Positions 43,257 through 51,796 of a stretch of DNA of 64,000 bases are shown piece after piece (the stretch's first letter is position 1; every line of letters starts with the position of its first letter). Location of the stretch: positions 377,001 through 441,000 of the forward strand of contig NZ_KQ130453.1 of assembly GCF_001046635.1 (NCBI RefSeq), given 5' to 3'. A model generated the notes under the pieces. It ran no database searches, was not told where the DNA came from, and was given only the letters and a program-made list of their open reading frames with translations. The translations under genes and the position numbers were made by a program. This stretch comes from Novosphingobium barchaimii LL02 (lineage in GTDB: Bacteria; Pseudomonadota; Alphaproteobacteria; Sphingomonadales; Sphingomonadaceae).

Positions 43257-45635
43257 TTACTGGGCCGCGGCGGCGGCAGGCTTGGCGGGTGTCACCGGGC
43301 CAAGCGGGGGCGGGGTTTCGCCCAGAAGGTATTGGGTGAAGTAGTCGCGCTGCTTCTTGAAGAAGAACGGCTGGTTCACCCGGTGGGTGGTATTGGGCAG
43401 CACGACGAGATCGACATCGCGACCGGCATCCATCAGCGCCTTGGCGAGGCGGAAGCTTTCCGTCACCGGCACGTTGTCGTCGATATCGCCGTGAATCAGC
43501 AGCAGGTGGCCCTTGAGCTGGCTCGCCACCGACATGTTGGAATTACGTTCCCAGGTCGCCTCGTCCGGGTTGCCCATCGACACTTCGGGCCACCAGGTCT
43601 TGTCCAGCCTGAGGTCATGATTGCCCGAGGACGATACGCCGACCTTGAAGAAGTCCGGTCGCCGCAGCACGAAGCGCGCGGTGTCATAGCCGCCCGCCGA
43701 ACCGCCGAACACGCCGACGCGGTTGACGTCCATGTAGGGGTACTTCGCGGCCATCTGGCGGATCAGGGCGATGTGATCGTCCAATCCGACTTCGCCCAGA
43801 TTCTGGAAAGCGGGAAGGCGAAAGGCCTGTCCGCGCCGCGATGTGCCGGTGCCGTCGATCATGACCACGATGGCACCGATCTGGGCAAGGCTGTTGCCGC
43901 TCACGCGCCGGGCATCGGACCATGTGGCGGGCACATCGGTAGTCGTCGGGCCGGTGTAGACGTTGTCTATGACCGGATAGGTGCGCTTCGGGTCGAAGTT
44001 TGCGGGGCGCAGGATCATGCCGTAGATCGGCGTCTTGCCGTCTGCCGCCAGGCCTTTGAAAGGCTCGGGCGCAGTGAAGCCCTTGGCCATCAGGCGGCTG
44101 TCATCGGCCTTGGCCAGCTCCATGACGATCCTCCCCGTGCGGCCGTCGCGCAGGACGGCACGGGTGGGCGAGACGGGGCTGGACATCTGATCGACGATCC
44201 ACTTGCCATCGGGCGATACCTTGGCATCGTGATCGAGCGGTTCGGGCGTCAGTTCGGTAAGGGCTCCCGCTTTGGTCGGTACTCGGTACAGCGCCCGCCA
44301 GTAGGGATTGCGCTCTGCCTCGCGGCCCACGCCGGTCACCACAAGCGCGGACTTGTCCTCGTCGATGTGGTCGACGGAAAGCACTTCCCATGCCCCCTGC
44401 GTCAGTGCGGTGCCGCCGTCAGGCGCGTCGGGGCTCACCAGGTAAAGCTGCGCCCAGCCGCTCCGCTCGGAGATCGACAGTTCGCCGCCAAGCTCAGGCG
44501 AGGGTATTATCATGCTGGAAGTCACCGTGATCACCGGCTTGACCGCCTCATGCGCGGCGATGCGGGCGGCGCCGGTTGCGGGATCGGCGATGTAGACGGC
44601 TTGCTGCTTGTAGCCGCGCTCGGTCCAGAGCATCCGGGGTTTGCCGTCCACCCAGCCCATGTCGGGCTCGGCAGGGTAAAGCAGCGATTCAGTCGGCATC
44701 TGGATCTGTACCAGCTTGGCTTTGCGCGCTTTCATCGCCGCGCGCATGTCAATGACGAAGCGGGTCGCCTGCGGCAACTTTTCGGCCCCTGCCAACGGAT
44801 AGACGTAGGAAAAGCTGCGCGGATAGAAGCTGCCCGGCGGGTTCTGCTGGGTGATCGAAAGCTTCTTCACCTCGCGCGTGTCGAGCCGCCAGCTGAGCAG
44901 GTAGCGGCCATCAGGCGACCACTGGGCCGACACCGGCATTGCCGGCTCTTCGGTGCCTTCCCGCAGGATGTCAGACAATTCGGGGATCGAGCGGCCATAG
45001 GGCTGTTCGCGCGTCCCATCGGTGGTCAGCGGCACTTCACGTCCGCTGTCAACATCGACGGCTATCAGGTTGAAATCACGCGCGATGATCTTTGTCTTGC
45101 CATCGGGAGAAAGCAGATCAAATTCGCGGTGGCCCGCTTCCTCGATCTGCGTGGCCTTGCCGCCCGCATCGACGCTCCACAGGGCTCCGTCGAAGGCGTG
45201 GAACTTCAATTCCTCCTTGGCCGGATCGTAATCGACGTCCGTAATCTTTGCTTCGTCGATCGTCACGGCCTTGCCCTTGGCGGCAGACAGTGCGGCGAGG
45301 AGGTTGGCGGTCGTCGTCACCTGCCGCGTTTCGCGCGTCTTGAGGTCGAGCAATTGGTAGCGTTGGTCGAGGCGGTTGCCGGTGCGATAGAACAGCCCTC
45401 CCTCGACAAAGCGCGGGGCGATGTCTGCATTGTCGATGAGGTCGCCAAGCGCATTTCCCAGAAAGGCGTCGGCAGTGGCATAGCGCCGGGCGATGCTGGG
45501 CTGCGAAGGCGCCGCGACCGTGCGAGCAGTTGCCGCATGGGCGGCGGGTAGCGCTCCGGGGGTTATCCCAAGGCTGGCCCACGCGAACGCAAACAAGCTG
45601 ACGGAACGGGACATGCGGGAAAGTGGTGCGCTCAC
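43257..45635 (-). CDS. S9 prolyl-oligopeptidase/dipeptidyl-peptidase IV-like enzyme
   Basis: A 792-residue exported serine peptidase. A signal peptide (SVSLFAFAWASLGITPGALPAAHA) precedes a beta-propeller domain (about 45-520) and a C-terminal alpha/beta hydrolase domain. The nucleophile is the Ser in GGSAGGYD, the Asp lies in HGDIDDNVP and the His in NTTHRVNQP. S9 enzymes cut after proline (or alanine), which suits proline- and hydroxyproline-rich substrates. The GTG at 45635 is the outermost start; ATG 45614 is an alternative and neither has a strong ribosome site. It is the first gene of a leftward unit, divergent from the FCD regulator across a shared operator. Confidence 0.85.
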   Translation of the reverse strand: MSAPLSRMSRSVSLFAFAWASLGITPGALPAAHAATARTVAAPSQPSIARRYATADAFLGNALGDLIDNADIAPRFVEGGLFYRTGNRLDQRYQLLDLKTRETRQVTTTANLLAALSAAKGKAVTIDEAKITDVDYDPAKEELKFHAFDGALWSVDAGGKATQIEEAGHREFDLLSPDGKTKIIARDFNLIAVDVDSGREVPLTTDGTREQPYGRSIPELSDILREGTEEPAMPVSAQWSPDGRYLLSWRLDTREVKKLSITQQNPPGSFYPRSFSYVYPLAGAEKLPQATRFVIDMRAAMKARKAKLVQIQMPTESLLYPAEPDMGWVDGKPRMLWTERGYKQQAVYIADPATGAARIAAHEAVKPVITVTSSMIIPSPELGGELSISERSGWAQLYLVSPDAPDGGTALTQGAWEVLSVDHIDEDKSALVVTGVGREAERNPYWRALYRVPTKAGALTELTPEPLDHDAKVSPDGKWIVDQMSSPVSPTRAVLRDGRTGRIVMELAKADDSRLMAKGFTAPEPFKGLAADGKTPIYGMILRPANFDPKRTYPVIDNVYTGPTTTDVPATWSDARRVSGNSLAQIGAIVVMIDGTGTSRRGQAFRLPAFQNLGEVGLDDHIALIRQMAAKYPYMDVNRVGVFGGSAGGYDTARFVLRRPDFFKVGVSSSGNHDLRLDKTWWPEVSMGNPDEATWERNSNMSVASQLKGHLLLIHGDIDDNVPVTESFRLAKALMDAGRDVDLVVLPNTTHRVNQPFFFKKQRDYFTQYLLGETPPPLGPVTPAKPAAAAAQ

Positions 45636-45708
45636 GGCTTACGACCCGTCGATAGTTTGTGGAGGAACGCCTTTGTCATGACCGCCACTTGAGAAAGCGT
45701 CAAGAAAA

Positions 45709-45721
45709 ATATACGATATAT
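45709..45721. promoter_or_regulatory. Operator copy 1 (TATACGATATA) between S9 peptidase and GntR genes
   Basis: ATATACGATATAT lies in the 160-base divergent region between the S9 peptidase unit and the FCD regulator. It shares the core TATACGATAT with copies at 46585, 53518, 56870 and 62942. Its position would allow one bound regulator to control both directions. Confidence 0.65.
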
Positions 45722-45793
45722 GATCTGCGCTTTTCCGGTCCTGTCACGCCCTATGCGTGTTACTGGGCCGGACGGATGAAGAAAGAGAGCACG

Positions 45794-46531
45794 ATGGCCG
45801 ATTTGGGGTTGGGCGAAGCGATCGAAGGGCTGCCGCTGCCAAGTGGACGGTTGCACCATGTGGTGGCCCAGCGGCTGGCGACCCAGATCGTCAGCGGCGA
45901 GACGCCTTGCGGGCATGTCTTTCCGGCCGAGGTCGAACATGCCGAGATACTCGGTGTCTCGCGCTCGGTACTGCGTGAAGCGTTTCGCGTGCTCACCGCC
46001 AAGGGCCTGGTCAGCAGTCGTCCCAAGGCGGGCACGCGGATCAACGAGCGGCGCAAGTGGAACTTGCTCGATCCCGATGTGCTCGGCTGGCAGATCCAGT
46101 GCGGTGCCAGCGACGCATTCCTGCGGGACCTTTTCGAACTGCGGATGGTCGTGGAACCGCAGGCTGCCGAGATGGCCGCCATGCGCCGCGACGAAGGGCA
46201 GTTGGTCGACATGGCCAATGCGCTCGATGCTATGGAGCGCTTCACGCTTTCCACCCCCAAGGGGCGCGCCGCAGACATTCGTTTCCACGAACTGCTGATG
46301 GAGGCGACCCGCAACGAGATGCTGCTGGCGCTGTCCAATTCGATCTCCACCGCCATTGCCTCGACCACGGCGATCAAGCAGAGTCGCGACGGATCGCCGC
46401 GCGATGCAATGCCGGAACACCATGCGCTTTATACCCAGATTGCCGAGCGCAATCCCCGGCAGGCGCGCAAGGCGATGATTACGCTGATCGAACTGGCGCA
46501 TTCCGATACAAAGATCGCGCTCAAGCGCTGA
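45794..46531 (+). CDS. FCD-type GntR regulator 1 of the glycoprotein/hydroxyproline locus
   Basis: A 245-residue GntR regulator. The winged helix-turn-helix (about residues 18-80) includes EVEHAEILGVSRSVLREAFRVLTAKGLVSSRPKAGTRI. The FCD domain has the metal/ligand residues in LFELRMVVEPQAAEMAAMRR, FHELLMEATRNEML and EHHALYTQIAERNPRQARKAM. I choose ATG 45794, preceded by AAGAGAG; ATG 45776 is in frame and possible. An operator-like palindrome lies 73 bases upstream, suggesting autoregulation. FCD regulators of this branch bind sugar acids or amino acids, so hydroxyproline or an arabinose derivative is the likely inducer. GH127 follows after its own promoter. Confidence 0.87.
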   Translation: MADLGLGEAIEGLPLPSGRLHHVVAQRLATQIVSGETPCGHVFPAEVEHAEILGVSRSVLREAFRVLTAKGLVSSRPKAGTRINERRKWNLLDPDVLGWQIQCGASDAFLRDLFELRMVVEPQAAEMAAMRRDEGQLVDMANALDAMERFTLSTPKGRAADIRFHELLMEATRNEMLLALSNSISTAIASTTAIKQSRDGSPRDAMPEHHALYTQIAERNPRQARKAMITLIELAHSDTKIALKR

Positions 46532-46552
46532 ACTGCCTTGCCCCGAACGGGG

Positions 46553-46595
46553 TTGACTTAGTTTGCCGGGCTTCTATCAATAACGTATACGATAT
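46553..46595 (+). promoter_or_regulatory. Sigma70-like promoter with operator copy 2 before GH127
   Basis: TTGACT (46553-46558) and TATCAA (46575-46580) are 16 bases apart and fit a -35/-10 pair. GTATACGATAT (46585-46595) lies just after the -10, across the expected start point, a typical repressor position. The GH127 ATG follows at 46616 after a GGAG site. Confidence 0.65.
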
Positions 46596-46615
46596 TCGAT
46601 AGGAGTTTTGAGGGC

Positions 46616-48973
46616 ATGAAGGCCAGTCGGCGCGAATGGATGGCGGGTGTTGCGGCACTGGCGCTTTGCTCTGTTCCCTTGAAGGGTTTTGCCGCGATCG
46701 TCGCGCCCAAGGTGCCGCTCAAGGCGAAGCCTCTGCCGCTGACCGCCGTGCGCCTGCGCCCCTCTGCCTATGCAACGGCGGTGGAAGTCAACATCGACTA
46801 CCTGATGTCGCTCAGCCCCGACCGGTTCCTGCACAATTTCCGCAAGTATGCCGGACTGGAGCCGAAGGCGCCGATCTATGGCGGCTGGGAATCGGACACC
46901 ATCGCCGGGCATACCCTTGGCCACTATATGACGGCGTTGGTGCTGGGCTGGCAGCAGACCGGCAATCCGGAATGCCGCCGCCGCGCGGACTATATCGTCG
47001 AGGAACTGGCACTGTGCCAGTCCAGGCGCAGCGATGGCTACATCGGCGCGCTGGGCCGCAAGACCAAGGACGGCACGATCGTCGACGGCGAAGCGATCTT
47101 CCCCGAAGTCATGCGCGGCGAGATCAAGTCCGGCGGGTTTGACCTCAACGGATCGTGGTCGCCGCTCTACACAGTACACAAGTATTTCGCTGGTTTGCTC
47201 GACGTTCATGCGGCCTGGGGCAATGCCAAGGCGCTGGAAGTGGTAATCGGCCTTGGCGGGTACTTCGAGAAGGTCTTCGCCGCGCTCGACGACAAGCAGA
47301 TGCAGGAACTGCTGGGCTGCGAATATGGCGGCCTGAACGAGAGCTATGCCGAGCTCTATGCCCGCACCGGCGACCTGCGCTGGCTGAAGGTTGCCGAGCG
47401 CATCTTCGACCGCCGCGTTCTGGCTCCGCTCGAAGCGCAGGAGGACAAACTCGCCAACTTCCACGCCAATACCCAGGTGCCCAAGCTGATCGGCCTTGGC
47501 CGTATCCACGAACTGACCGGCAAGGAAGCGCCGGGCAAGGCTGCGCGCTTTTTCTGGGAGCGAGTGACCGGGCACCACAGCTACGTGATCGGGGGCAATG
47601 CCGACCGCGAATACTTCTTCGAGCCGGATACGGTGGCGCTGCATCTCACGGAATCGACCTGCGAGCACTGCAACACCTACAACATGCTCAAGCTGACCCG
47701 TCAGCTTTACGGCTGGCAGCCGGATGGTGCGCTGTTCGACTATTATGAGCGGGCCCATCTCAACCACGTGATGTCGGCGCAGAACCCAGCGACGGGCGGT
47801 TTCACCTACATGACGCCGATGATGAGCGGCGCCGCGCGCGGGTATTCTCAGCCGGGTGAGGAGGCGTTCTGGTGCTGCGTCGGTTCGGGCATGGAAAGCC
47901 ACGCCAAGCACGGCGATTCCATCTACTGGGAGGGCGACGATACCCTTTTCGTCAACCTCTATATTCCCTCCAGCGTGCAGTGGCAGGCCAAGGGCGTCGC
48001 TGCAACGATCGACACGGAATATCCGTTCAAGTCCGATGTGCGCTTCACGCTTGATGCGGTGAAGCAGGGCAAGTTCGCGCTGGCGCTGCGCATTCCGGCA
48101 TGGTCGGGCGGCAAGGCGGCGATCACCGTCAACGGCGCGCCCGTGCCTTCGGCGCCGACCAACGGCTATGCCTTCATCGAGCGCAGGTGGAAGAGGGGAG
48201 ACGTTGTCGCACTGCACCTGCCGCTGGACCTGCGACTGGAATCCGCTCCCGGTGCTCAGGACGTCGTGGCCGTGGTGCGCGGCCCTCTGGTCCTCGCCGC
48301 CGACCTTGGCCCTTCCGAAACGGAATGGACGGGCGTGGAGCCGGCAATGGTCGGCGACAGCCCGCTTGCCGCCTTTGCGCCGATGGTTTCGGATCGCCCG
48401 CGCTTCCAGACGGCCGGCATCATCCGCCCGGGCAACCTGACCTTCGTGCCGTTCTACAGCCAGTACGACCGGCGCAGCGCAGTCTACTTCAAGCGCTTCA
48501 CCGAGGCCGGGTGGAAGACCGAGGAAGCGGCCTTCCTTGCCGAACAGGCCCGTCAGAAGGACCTTGCGGCGCGTTCGATCGACTTCATGCACCTCGGCGA
48601 GATGCAGCCCGAGCGTGACCACGCTCTGACTTCGGAACTGTCGTATCCCACCTCATACCGGGGCCGTAACGGCCGCGACGCGCGTTCGGGCGGGTTCTTC
48701 GAGTTCACGATGAAGGTGAAGCCCGGTCCGCTGCTGCTCCAGGCCAGCTACTGGGGTGATGAGCGTTCGCGTGTTTTCGATATCCTCATAGATAACGTCA
48801 AGGTCGCCACGCAACGCCTTGAGAACGATCGGCCAGGCAAGTTCTTCGACGTCGATTATCCGCTGCCTGAGGATTTGACGAAGGGCAAGAGCAGCGTGAA
48901 GGTGCGCTTCGTGCCCGCCGATCGAAGTTCGGCGGGGCCGGTCTTCGGCGTCCGTCTGTTCACCGCGAAATGA
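46616..48973 (+). CDS. GH127/GH146-type beta-L-arabinofuranosidase, Tat-exported
   Basis: A 785-residue glycosidase of the DUF1680 group (GH127 and relatives). The N-terminus has a twin-arginine signal (SRREWMAGVAALALCSVPLKGFA), fitting export of a folded metalloenzyme. The (alpha/alpha)6 catalytic domain carries the zinc/thiolate set of HypBA1-type enzymes: Glu350 and Cys352 in CEHCNTYNML, and Cys420-Cys421 in FWCCVGSGMES, one of which is the nucleophile. Bifidobacterial HypBA1 removes beta-L-arabinofuranose from hydroxyproline-linked oligosaccharides of extensin. It opens a rightward unit; the next gene overlaps its stop (ATGA). GH146 arabinan enzymes share these motifs, so activity is inferred from context. 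Confidence 0.85.
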   Translation: MKASRREWMAGVAALALCSVPLKGFAAIVAPKVPLKAKPLPLTAVRLRPSAYATAVEVNIDYLMSLSPDRFLHNFRKYAGLEPKAPIYGGWESDTIAGHTLGHYMTALVLGWQQTGNPECRRRADYIVEELALCQSRRSDGYIGALGRKTKDGTIVDGEAIFPEVMRGEIKSGGFDLNGSWSPLYTVHKYFAGLLDVHAAWGNAKALEVVIGLGGYFEKVFAALDDKQMQELLGCEYGGLNESYAELYARTGDLRWLKVAERIFDRRVLAPLEAQEDKLANFHANTQVPKLIGLGRIHELTGKEAPGKAARFFWERVTGHHSYVIGGNADREYFFEPDTVALHLTESTCEHCNTYNMLKLTRQLYGWQPDGALFDYYERAHLNHVMSAQNPATGGFTYMTPMMSGAARGYSQPGEEAFWCCVGSGMESHAKHGDSIYWEGDDTLFVNLYIPSSVQWQAKGVAATIDTEYPFKSDVRFTLDAVKQGKFALALRIPAWSGGKAAITVNGAPVPSAPTNGYAFIERRWKRGDVVALHLPLDLRLESAPGAQDVVAVVRGPLVLAADLGPSETEWTGVEPAMVGDSPLAAFAPMVSDRPRFQTAGIIRPGNLTFVPFYSQYDRRSAVYFKRFTEAGWKTEEAAFLAEQARQKDLAARSIDFMHLGEMQPERDHALTSELSYPTSYRGRNGRDARSGGFFEFTMKVKPGPLLLQASYWGDERSRVFDILIDNVKVATQRLENDRPGKFFDVDYPLPEDLTKGKSSVKVRFVPADRSSAGPVFGVRLFTAK

Positions 48974-51792
48974 GCGTGGCAGGCGACGTTGCCCTGACGT
49001 TGGCCGAAGCCGACGAACTGGCGCGCACCGTGCTGCAGGCATGGGGGCTGGCGCCCGACCATGCCGCCGCCGTTGCCGAAACCATGGTCTCGGGCGAGCG
49101 TGACGGCTGCACCTCGCACGGGCTGTACCGGCTGCTGGTGGCGGCGAACTCGGTCGAGCGCGGGGTCGTCGTGCCCGATGCAGTGCCGGAAGTTAGCGAG
49201 CCGGCCGCTGCGCTGGTGCGCGTCGACGGGAAGGGTGGCTTTGCGCAGTTGCCGTTCCAGCAGGGCATGCCGCTGCTGGTCGAAAAGGCGCGTCGCTACG
49301 GCATCGCTGCCATGGCGCTGAACAACGTGGTTCACTTCGCCGCGCTCTGGCCCGAGGTCGAGGCGCTGGCGGAGCAGGGGCTGGTCGTGCTGGCCTTTAC
49401 CCCCAGCCATGCCTGGGTTGCGCCAGAAGGCGGGACCGTGCCGGTGTTCGGCACCAATCCGATCGCCTTCGGCTGGCCGCGCCCAGGCCGTTCGCCTTTC
49501 GTCTTCGATTTCGCCACCAGCGCGGTCGCGCGCGGGGAGATCGAACTGCACCGCCGCGCGGGCAGGTCGATCCCACTCGACTGGGGCTATGACGCGGACG
49601 GCAATCCTTCCGCCGATGCAAAGGCGGTGCTGGACGGCGCGATGCGCACGTTCGGCGCGCACAAGGGGTCGGCGCTGGCGGCGATGGTCGAACTGGTTGC
49701 CGGGCCGCTGATTGGTGACATGACCAGCGCGGAATCGCTTGCAGCGGATGAGGGGCGAGGCGGTTCACCGCTGGGCGGCGAATTGATCGTCGCGATCGAC
49801 CCTGCCGGGTTCCTCGGCACCGGGCTGGACGCGCACCTGAGCCGGGCCGAAGCGATGTTCGCGGCGATCGAGGGGCAGGGCGCACGCCTTCCCGGATCGC
49901 GCCGCCTCGTCGCCCGCGCCCGCTCCGAGGCAGAGGGGCTGCGGATACCCGCGAAGCTCCATCAGGATATTATAGAGGTTCTCGAAAGGGGAAATGACGT
50001 GAACAAGACGGTTGCCCGCGCGATGCTGCTGGCCGGCGCTACCCTTGCCGCTGCGCCCGGCGTGACCGCCGCTGCGCCCGCCGAGCAGGTTACGGCGCAA
50101 GCTAAGGAAACTGGCGCCGACAAGGCATTCGAGGCGATCTATACCGCCGAATACGAATGGCGCCAGAAGCAGGTCGGCCCTTGCGAGGACACCCCGAAGA
50201 ACAGCAAGGTCGTCCTCCCGGACCTTAGTCCGAAAGCGCAGGCTGACCGCCTCGCGTGCTGGGACAAGGTCGAGAAACAGCTTGGTGCGATCCGCCAGGA
50301 TCGGCTCTCCTTGGAAAACCGCATCAACTTCGCCGTCTACAAGGGGCAGGTCGATGCGCTCCTGGCATCGCAGCGTTACCGTGATTTCGAAAAGCCGTTC
50401 AACGCCGACACCAGCTTCTGGGGCGATCTAGGCGACTGGGCGCGCAATCCGCTGAAGGACAAGGCAGCGGCCGACGACTATCTCGAAATGCTGCGCGAGA
50501 TACCGCGCTATTACGATCAGCAGATCGAAAACATGCGCGCCGGTCTCGCCCGTGGTTTCTCGGCGCCGCACGTCACGCTGGCCGGGCGCGACAAGGGCAT
50601 CGAGCTTGTGACACAGGCAAAGACGCCGGAAGCCTCGCCCTTCTACGAGCCGTTCAAGGCGCTGCCCTCTACCATCCCCGCTGCCGAGCAGGAAAAACTG
50701 CGCAGCGAGGCAGGCAAGCTGATTACGCAGGGCGTCGTTCCGGCGCACGTCAAGCTGCTGGCCTTCATGCGCGGTGAGTACGAAACCGGCGCGCGCAAGA
50801 CCCTCGCCGCCTATGCTCTGCCTGATGGCCAGGCCTACTACCGCTCGAAAATTCGCGAATTCGTGACGCTAGACAAGAGCCCTGAGGACATTCACCAGAT
50901 CGGTCTTTCCGAGATGGCGCGCATCCGCACGCAGATGGCTGAAGTGATGCAGCAGGTGGCGTTCAAGGGCGACCTCAAGGCCTTTCTTCACTTCCTGCGA
51001 ACCGATCCGCAGTTCTATCCCAAGACGCCGAACGAGCTGCTCTACCGCGCCGCGTGGATCGCCAAGACCTTCGACGGCAAGGCCTCGCAGTTCTTTGGAC
51101 GGATGCCGCGCAGCCGCTTCGCGATCAAGCCGGTGCCGGACGATATCGCGCCGTTCTACACCGGCGGGCGTGGCGGTCCGGGTATCTATCTGGTCAATAC
51201 CTATGACCTGCCTTCGCGCCCGTTCTACTCGCAGATCGCGCTGACCCTGCACGAAAGCGCGCCGGGCCACGCCATGCAGATGCCGCTGGCGGCCGAGAAC
51301 GCCGACCTCCCCGCCTTCCGCCGCGACAGCTACCTCCCCGCTTACGGCGAGGGCTGGGCGCTCTACTGCGAGGCGCTGGGCGAAGACATGGGCATGTACG
51401 AAACGCCCTACGACCGCTTCGGAATGCTGAGCTATCAGGCCTGGCGCGCCTCGCGCCTTGTGGTCGACACCGGCATCCACGCGATGGGCTGGTCGCGCGA
51501 GCAGGCGCAAGCCTATCTGCGCGATAACACCGCGCTGTCCGATCACGAGATCGAGACCGAAGTCGATCGCTACATCTCCTGGCCGGGTCAGGCATTGTCC
51601 TACTATATGGGGCAGTTGGCCTTCGTCGACGCGCGCCGCAAGGCAGAGAAGGCACTAGGTCCGAAGTTCAATATCCGCGCCTTTCACGATGCCGTACTCG
51701 AACTCGGCGGAGTGCCTCTGCCAGTGCTCGATACCCGCGTCGATCAGCTGATCAAGGATGGCGGCAAGGGACCTTACCCCAATGAGGAATGA
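48970..51792 (+). CDS. In-frame Ldh2-type imino-acid reductase plus DUF885 peptidase (fusion or merged genes)
   Basis: One open frame of 940 residues holds two unrelated proteins. Residues 1 to about 340 are a complete Ldh2/malate-L-lactate dehydrogenase-family domain (TSHGLYRLL with catalytic-type Ser49-His50; HKGSALAAMVELVAGPL), the family of delta-1-pyrroline/piperideine-2-carboxylate reductases. Residues from about 344 start a signal peptide (VNKTVARAMLLAGATLAAAPGVTAAAPA), then a DUF885 protein with HESAPGHAMQM and a C-terminal helix bundle. A GTG at 49999 with AAGGGGA upstream could start the second protein separately. The reductase belongs in the cytoplasm and the DUF885 part outside, so a working fusion is doubtful. 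The reductase fits hydroxyproline catabolism, and the peptidase-like part fits glycopeptide breakdown. Confidence 0.75.
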   Translation: MSVAGDVALTLAEADELARTVLQAWGLAPDHAAAVAETMVSGERDGCTSHGLYRLLVAANSVERGVVVPDAVPEVSEPAAALVRVDGKGGFAQLPFQQGMPLLVEKARRYGIAAMALNNVVHFAALWPEVEALAEQGLVVLAFTPSHAWVAPEGGTVPVFGTNPIAFGWPRPGRSPFVFDFATSAVARGEIELHRRAGRSIPLDWGYDADGNPSADAKAVLDGAMRTFGAHKGSALAAMVELVAGPLIGDMTSAESLAADEGRGGSPLGGELIVAIDPAGFLGTGLDAHLSRAEAMFAAIEGQGARLPGSRRLVARARSEAEGLRIPAKLHQDIIEVLERGNDVNKTVARAMLLAGATLAAAPGVTAAAPAEQVTAQAKETGADKAFEAIYTAEYEWRQKQVGPCEDTPKNSKVVLPDLSPKAQADRLACWDKVEKQLGAIRQDRLSLENRINFAVYKGQVDALLASQRYRDFEKPFNADTSFWGDLGDWARNPLKDKAAADDYLEMLREIPRYYDQQIENMRAGLARGFSAPHVTLAGRDKGIELVTQAKTPEASPFYEPFKALPSTIPAAEQEKLRSEAGKLITQGVVPAHVKLLAFMRGEYETGARKTLAAYALPDGQAYYRSKIREFVTLDKSPEDIHQIGLSEMARIRTQMAEVMQQVAFKGDLKAFLHFLRTDPQFYPKTPNELLYRAAWIAKTFDGKASQFFGRMPRSRFAIKPVPDDIAPFYTGGRGGPGIYLVNTYDLPSRPFYSQIALTLHESAPGHAMQMPLAAENADLPAFRRDSYLPAYGEGWALYCEALGEDMGMYETPYDRFGMLSYQAWRASRLVVDTGIHAMGWSREQAQAYLRDNTALSDHEIETEVDRYISWPGQALSYYMGQLAFVDARRKAEKALGPKFNIRAFHDAVLELGGVPLPVLDTRVDQLIKDGGKGPYPNEE
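49984..50001 (+). promoter_or_regulatory. Internal ribosome site and GTG start for the DUF885 part
   Basis: GAAAGGGGAAATGACGTG contains a strong AAGGGGA ribosome site six to eight bases before GTG 49999, which opens the signal peptide of the DUF885 protein. An out-of-frame TGA at 49995-49997 is where the reductase would end after a one-base shift. Confidence 0.6.
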
Positions 51793-51796
51793 CGCG

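Noticed and set aside
43197-45551. 784-residue plus-strand open frame opposite the S9 peptidase
   Set aside because: It is a codon-position shadow in high-GC DNA. The minus-strand peptidase has a signal peptide and a full catalytic triad, while this frame shows only Arg/Gly/His-rich sequence without domains.
46577-48622. 681-residue minus-strand open frame opposite GH127
   Set aside because: The plus-strand gene has a Tat signal, zinc/thiolate motifs and a promoter. The antisense frame has no recognisable domain.
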